6,804 bases of DNA from Bacteroidota bacterium (lineage in GTDB: Bacteria; Bacteroidota; Bacteroidia; Bacteroidales; VadinHA17). A program made the translations under genes and the position numbers. Below, piece after piece: positions 5,710-6,804 of the stretch. The notes below the pieces were generated by a model that was not told where the DNA came from, made no database searches, and saw only the letters and a program-made list of their open reading frames with translations. The stretch is taken from positions 1-6,804 of the forward strand of contig DAOVQI010000173.1 in NCBI GenBank assembly GCA_030628785.1, written 5' to 3'. Positions within the stretch are counted from its first letter, which is position 1; each line of letters opens with the position of its first letter.

Positions 5710-6591
5710 ATGGAAAGCTTGAAAGAAATACGTACAAGACTTGCATCGGTAAAATCGACCCGTAAGATTACCTCTGCTATGAAAATGGTTGCCGCTTCAA
5801 AACTCAGAAAGGCACAGAACAAAATCATTCAATTACGGCCATACGCCAATAAGCTCTATGAAGTACTGGCAAGTCTCAACGAAGATTTTGAGGAAAATGA
5901 AGAAAATATCTTTACACACGAAAGAGAAACGGAAAAGGTATTGATCGTGGTTGTTACATCAAACCGGGGATTATGTGGGCCTTTTAATGCCAATGTAATA
6001 AGGCAATCGTTAGAATTAGCACATGAAACTTACACGGACCTGTTGCAAAAAGGAAATCTTCAATTTTTAGCCATCGGTAAAAAAGGAACGGAATTACTGA
6101 AATCGAAGAAATACCAGGTTGTTGCTTCGTATAATAAATTGTTTGATGATCTGAGTTTTGACAAGGTGGCTCCGTTAGCCGAGCAAACCATAAACGATTT
6201 TCTGAATGCTAAATACGATAAAATTAAATTGGTTTATAACCAGTTTAAGAATGCTGCTGTTCAAATTCTAACCGTTGAACAATTCTTACCCATTGAGATA
6301 GATTTGACACATGATAAAGAAACCAGAAACCTGGATTATATATTTGAACCTGATAAGGATCACATCATCGAAAAAATAATACCCCGGGCTTTAAAAATAC
6401 AATTTTACAAGGCAATATTGGATTCTTATGTTTCCGAGCAAGGCGCCAGGATGACGGCCATGCACCATGCAACCGATAACGCTACAGAATTGATACGTGA
6501 ATTAACCCTCCATTACAATAAAGCCAGACAGGCAGCTATTACAAAAGAAATACTCGAAATTGTTGGTGGCGCTGAAGCGTTAAGGGGATAA
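5710..6591 (+). CDS. atpG: F1 ATP synthase subunit gamma
   Basis: Gamma is the central shaft that turns inside the alpha-beta hexamer and is attached to the c-ring. The 293 residues begin with the N-terminal coiled-coil helix (IRTRLASVKSTRKITSAMKM, then VAASKLRKA), continue through a Rossmann-like middle domain containing SNRGLCGPFN at 84-93, and end with the C-terminal helix: ARMTAMHHATDNA, then YNKARQAAITKEILEIVGGA near 268-288. Length matches the bacterial family (about 286-300), without the redox-regulated insertion of chloroplast gamma. The ATG at 5710 fits the conserved N-terminus; an ATG at 5706 is out of frame. It is the last gene seen: beta and epsilon, which follow gamma in many bacteria, are absent. 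Confidence 0.97.
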   Translation: MESLKEIRTRLASVKSTRKITSAMKMVAASKLRKAQNKIIQLRPYANKLYEVLASLNEDFEENEENIFTHERETEKVLIVVVTSNRGLCGPFNANVIRQSLELAHETYTDLLQKGNLQFLAIGKKGTELLKSKKYQVVASYNKLFDDLSFDKVAPLAEQTINDFLNAKYDKIKLVYNQFKNAAVQILTVEQFLPIEIDLTHDKETRNLDYIFEPDKDHIIEKIIPRALKIQFYKAILDSYVSEQGARMTAMHHATDNATELIRELTLHYNKARQAAITKEILEIVGGAEALRG

Positions 6592-6626
6592 TAACCGGTA
6601 ATAAGTTTTTGAGTGGTTGTTTTTTT
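6592..6626 (+). terminator. Weak terminator candidate after atpG
   Basis: TAACCG (6592-6597) can pair with TGGTTG (6614-6619) around a 16-nt loop, directly followed by seven T residues (6620-6626). The stem is only six pairs, two of them G-U, and the loop is large, so it is a poor intrinsic terminator even though it sits immediately after the last gene. The stronger palindrome at 6728-6780 could be the true end of the transcript. Confidence 0.3.
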
Positions 6627-6672
6627 ATAAACTTTCATAACTATTCAGTTTTCAAGGCTCTCTTTGTTATAT

Positions 6673-6707
6673 GTTAATTACTTGATACTGGGTGCAAGGT
6701 AATAAAC
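6673..6707. repeat. Imperfect hairpin in the 3' intergenic region
   Basis: ATTACTTG (6677-6684) pairs with CAAG-GTAAT (6695-6703) with one bulged G, and GTT/AAC extends the stem past another bulge. The loop is about 10 nt. No T-run follows. It may be a minor transcript-end structure or a chance pairing in A/T-rich DNA. Confidence 0.25.
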
Positions 6708-6722
6708 AAAAATTTCTGTTAC

Positions 6723-6780
6723 GGGTTACAAGTTCCAGGTTACAGATGAAAAATTCTCGCAACCTGTAACCTGCAACTGT
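6723..6780. repeat. Inverted repeat built from 7-nt GGTTAC-type units
   Basis: CAGGTTACAG (6736-6745) is repeated perfectly in inverse orientation at 6764-6773, and the stem extends to 6731-6745 with 6764-6778 with one mismatch around an 18-nt loop. Each arm has a 7-nt period: GGGTTAC, AAGTTCC, AGGTTAC on the + strand from 6723, and CAGTTGC-like, AGGTTAC, AGGTTGC units read on the - strand from 6780. Such a structure can end transcripts from either side, or represent a dispersed repeat family; the heptad build argues for a repeat. No ORF covers it. Confidence 0.6.
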
Positions 6781-6804
6781 TTCAGAAAAAGTTCTACTAA
6801 AAAC

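Noticed and set aside
5565..5828. Antisense open frame across the atpA-atpG junction
   Set aside because: Spans two conserved genes on the other strand and shows no family resemblance.
1..6804. CRISPR array, tRNA, rRNA or insertion sequence
   Set aside because: No regularly spaced repeats with spacers, no cloverleaf or rRNA signature recognised, and no transposase-like frame on either strand.

Overview
The window carries most of an F-type ATP synthase operon, all on the + strand, from a member of the Bacteroidota (my inference). Three things point that way: AT-rich DNA, start codons preceded by A/T-rich stretches with no clear Shine-Dalgarno sequence, and subunit a with a signal peptide plus a large non-cytoplasmic N-terminal domain. 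The bactofilin - AtpZ - AtpI-like - atpB-E-F-H-A-G order also fits. A Bacteroidales-like or related lineage is plausible but cannot be fixed from the sequence alone.

Layout. Positions 1-432 are non-coding and hold two strong palindromic structures near the left edge, a possible direct-repeat operator and two weak promoter candidates. Next come a bactofilin (433-849), a short AtpZ-like membrane protein whose start lies 65 nt inside the bactofilin gene (785-1027), and a four-helix AtpI-like protein with a TTG start (1051-1440). The structural genes follow: atpB (a, 1505-2614), atpE (c, 2642-2902), atpF (b, 2993-3487), atpH (delta, 3530-4072), atpA (alpha, 4095-5681) and atpG (gamma, 5710-6591). 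Positions 6592-6804 are non-coding, with a weak terminator candidate and an inverted repeat built from 7-nt units.

How the genes work together. Subunits a and c form the membrane proton path and rotor ring, b and delta form the peripheral stalk, alpha is the non-catalytic half of the F1 head, and gamma is the central shaft. The catalytic beta subunit (atpD) and epsilon (atpC) are not in the window, and no gene starts in the 213 nt after atpG, so the enzyme needs a second locus. AtpZ and AtpI are probable assembly or ion-handling accessories. The bactofilin is a polymer-forming cytoskeletal protein with no established role in ATP synthase. Gaps between the structural genes are short (22-42 nt) except the 90-nt gap after atpE, which contains a 17-bp hairpin that may set the high c-subunit output.

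This is mostly a conserved housekeeping operon. I see no wholly new system. The points worth a second look are the bactofilin/AtpZ overlap, the post-atpE hairpin, the swapped His/Glu pair in subunit a, the extra domain of subunit a, and the palindromic repeats on both flanks.
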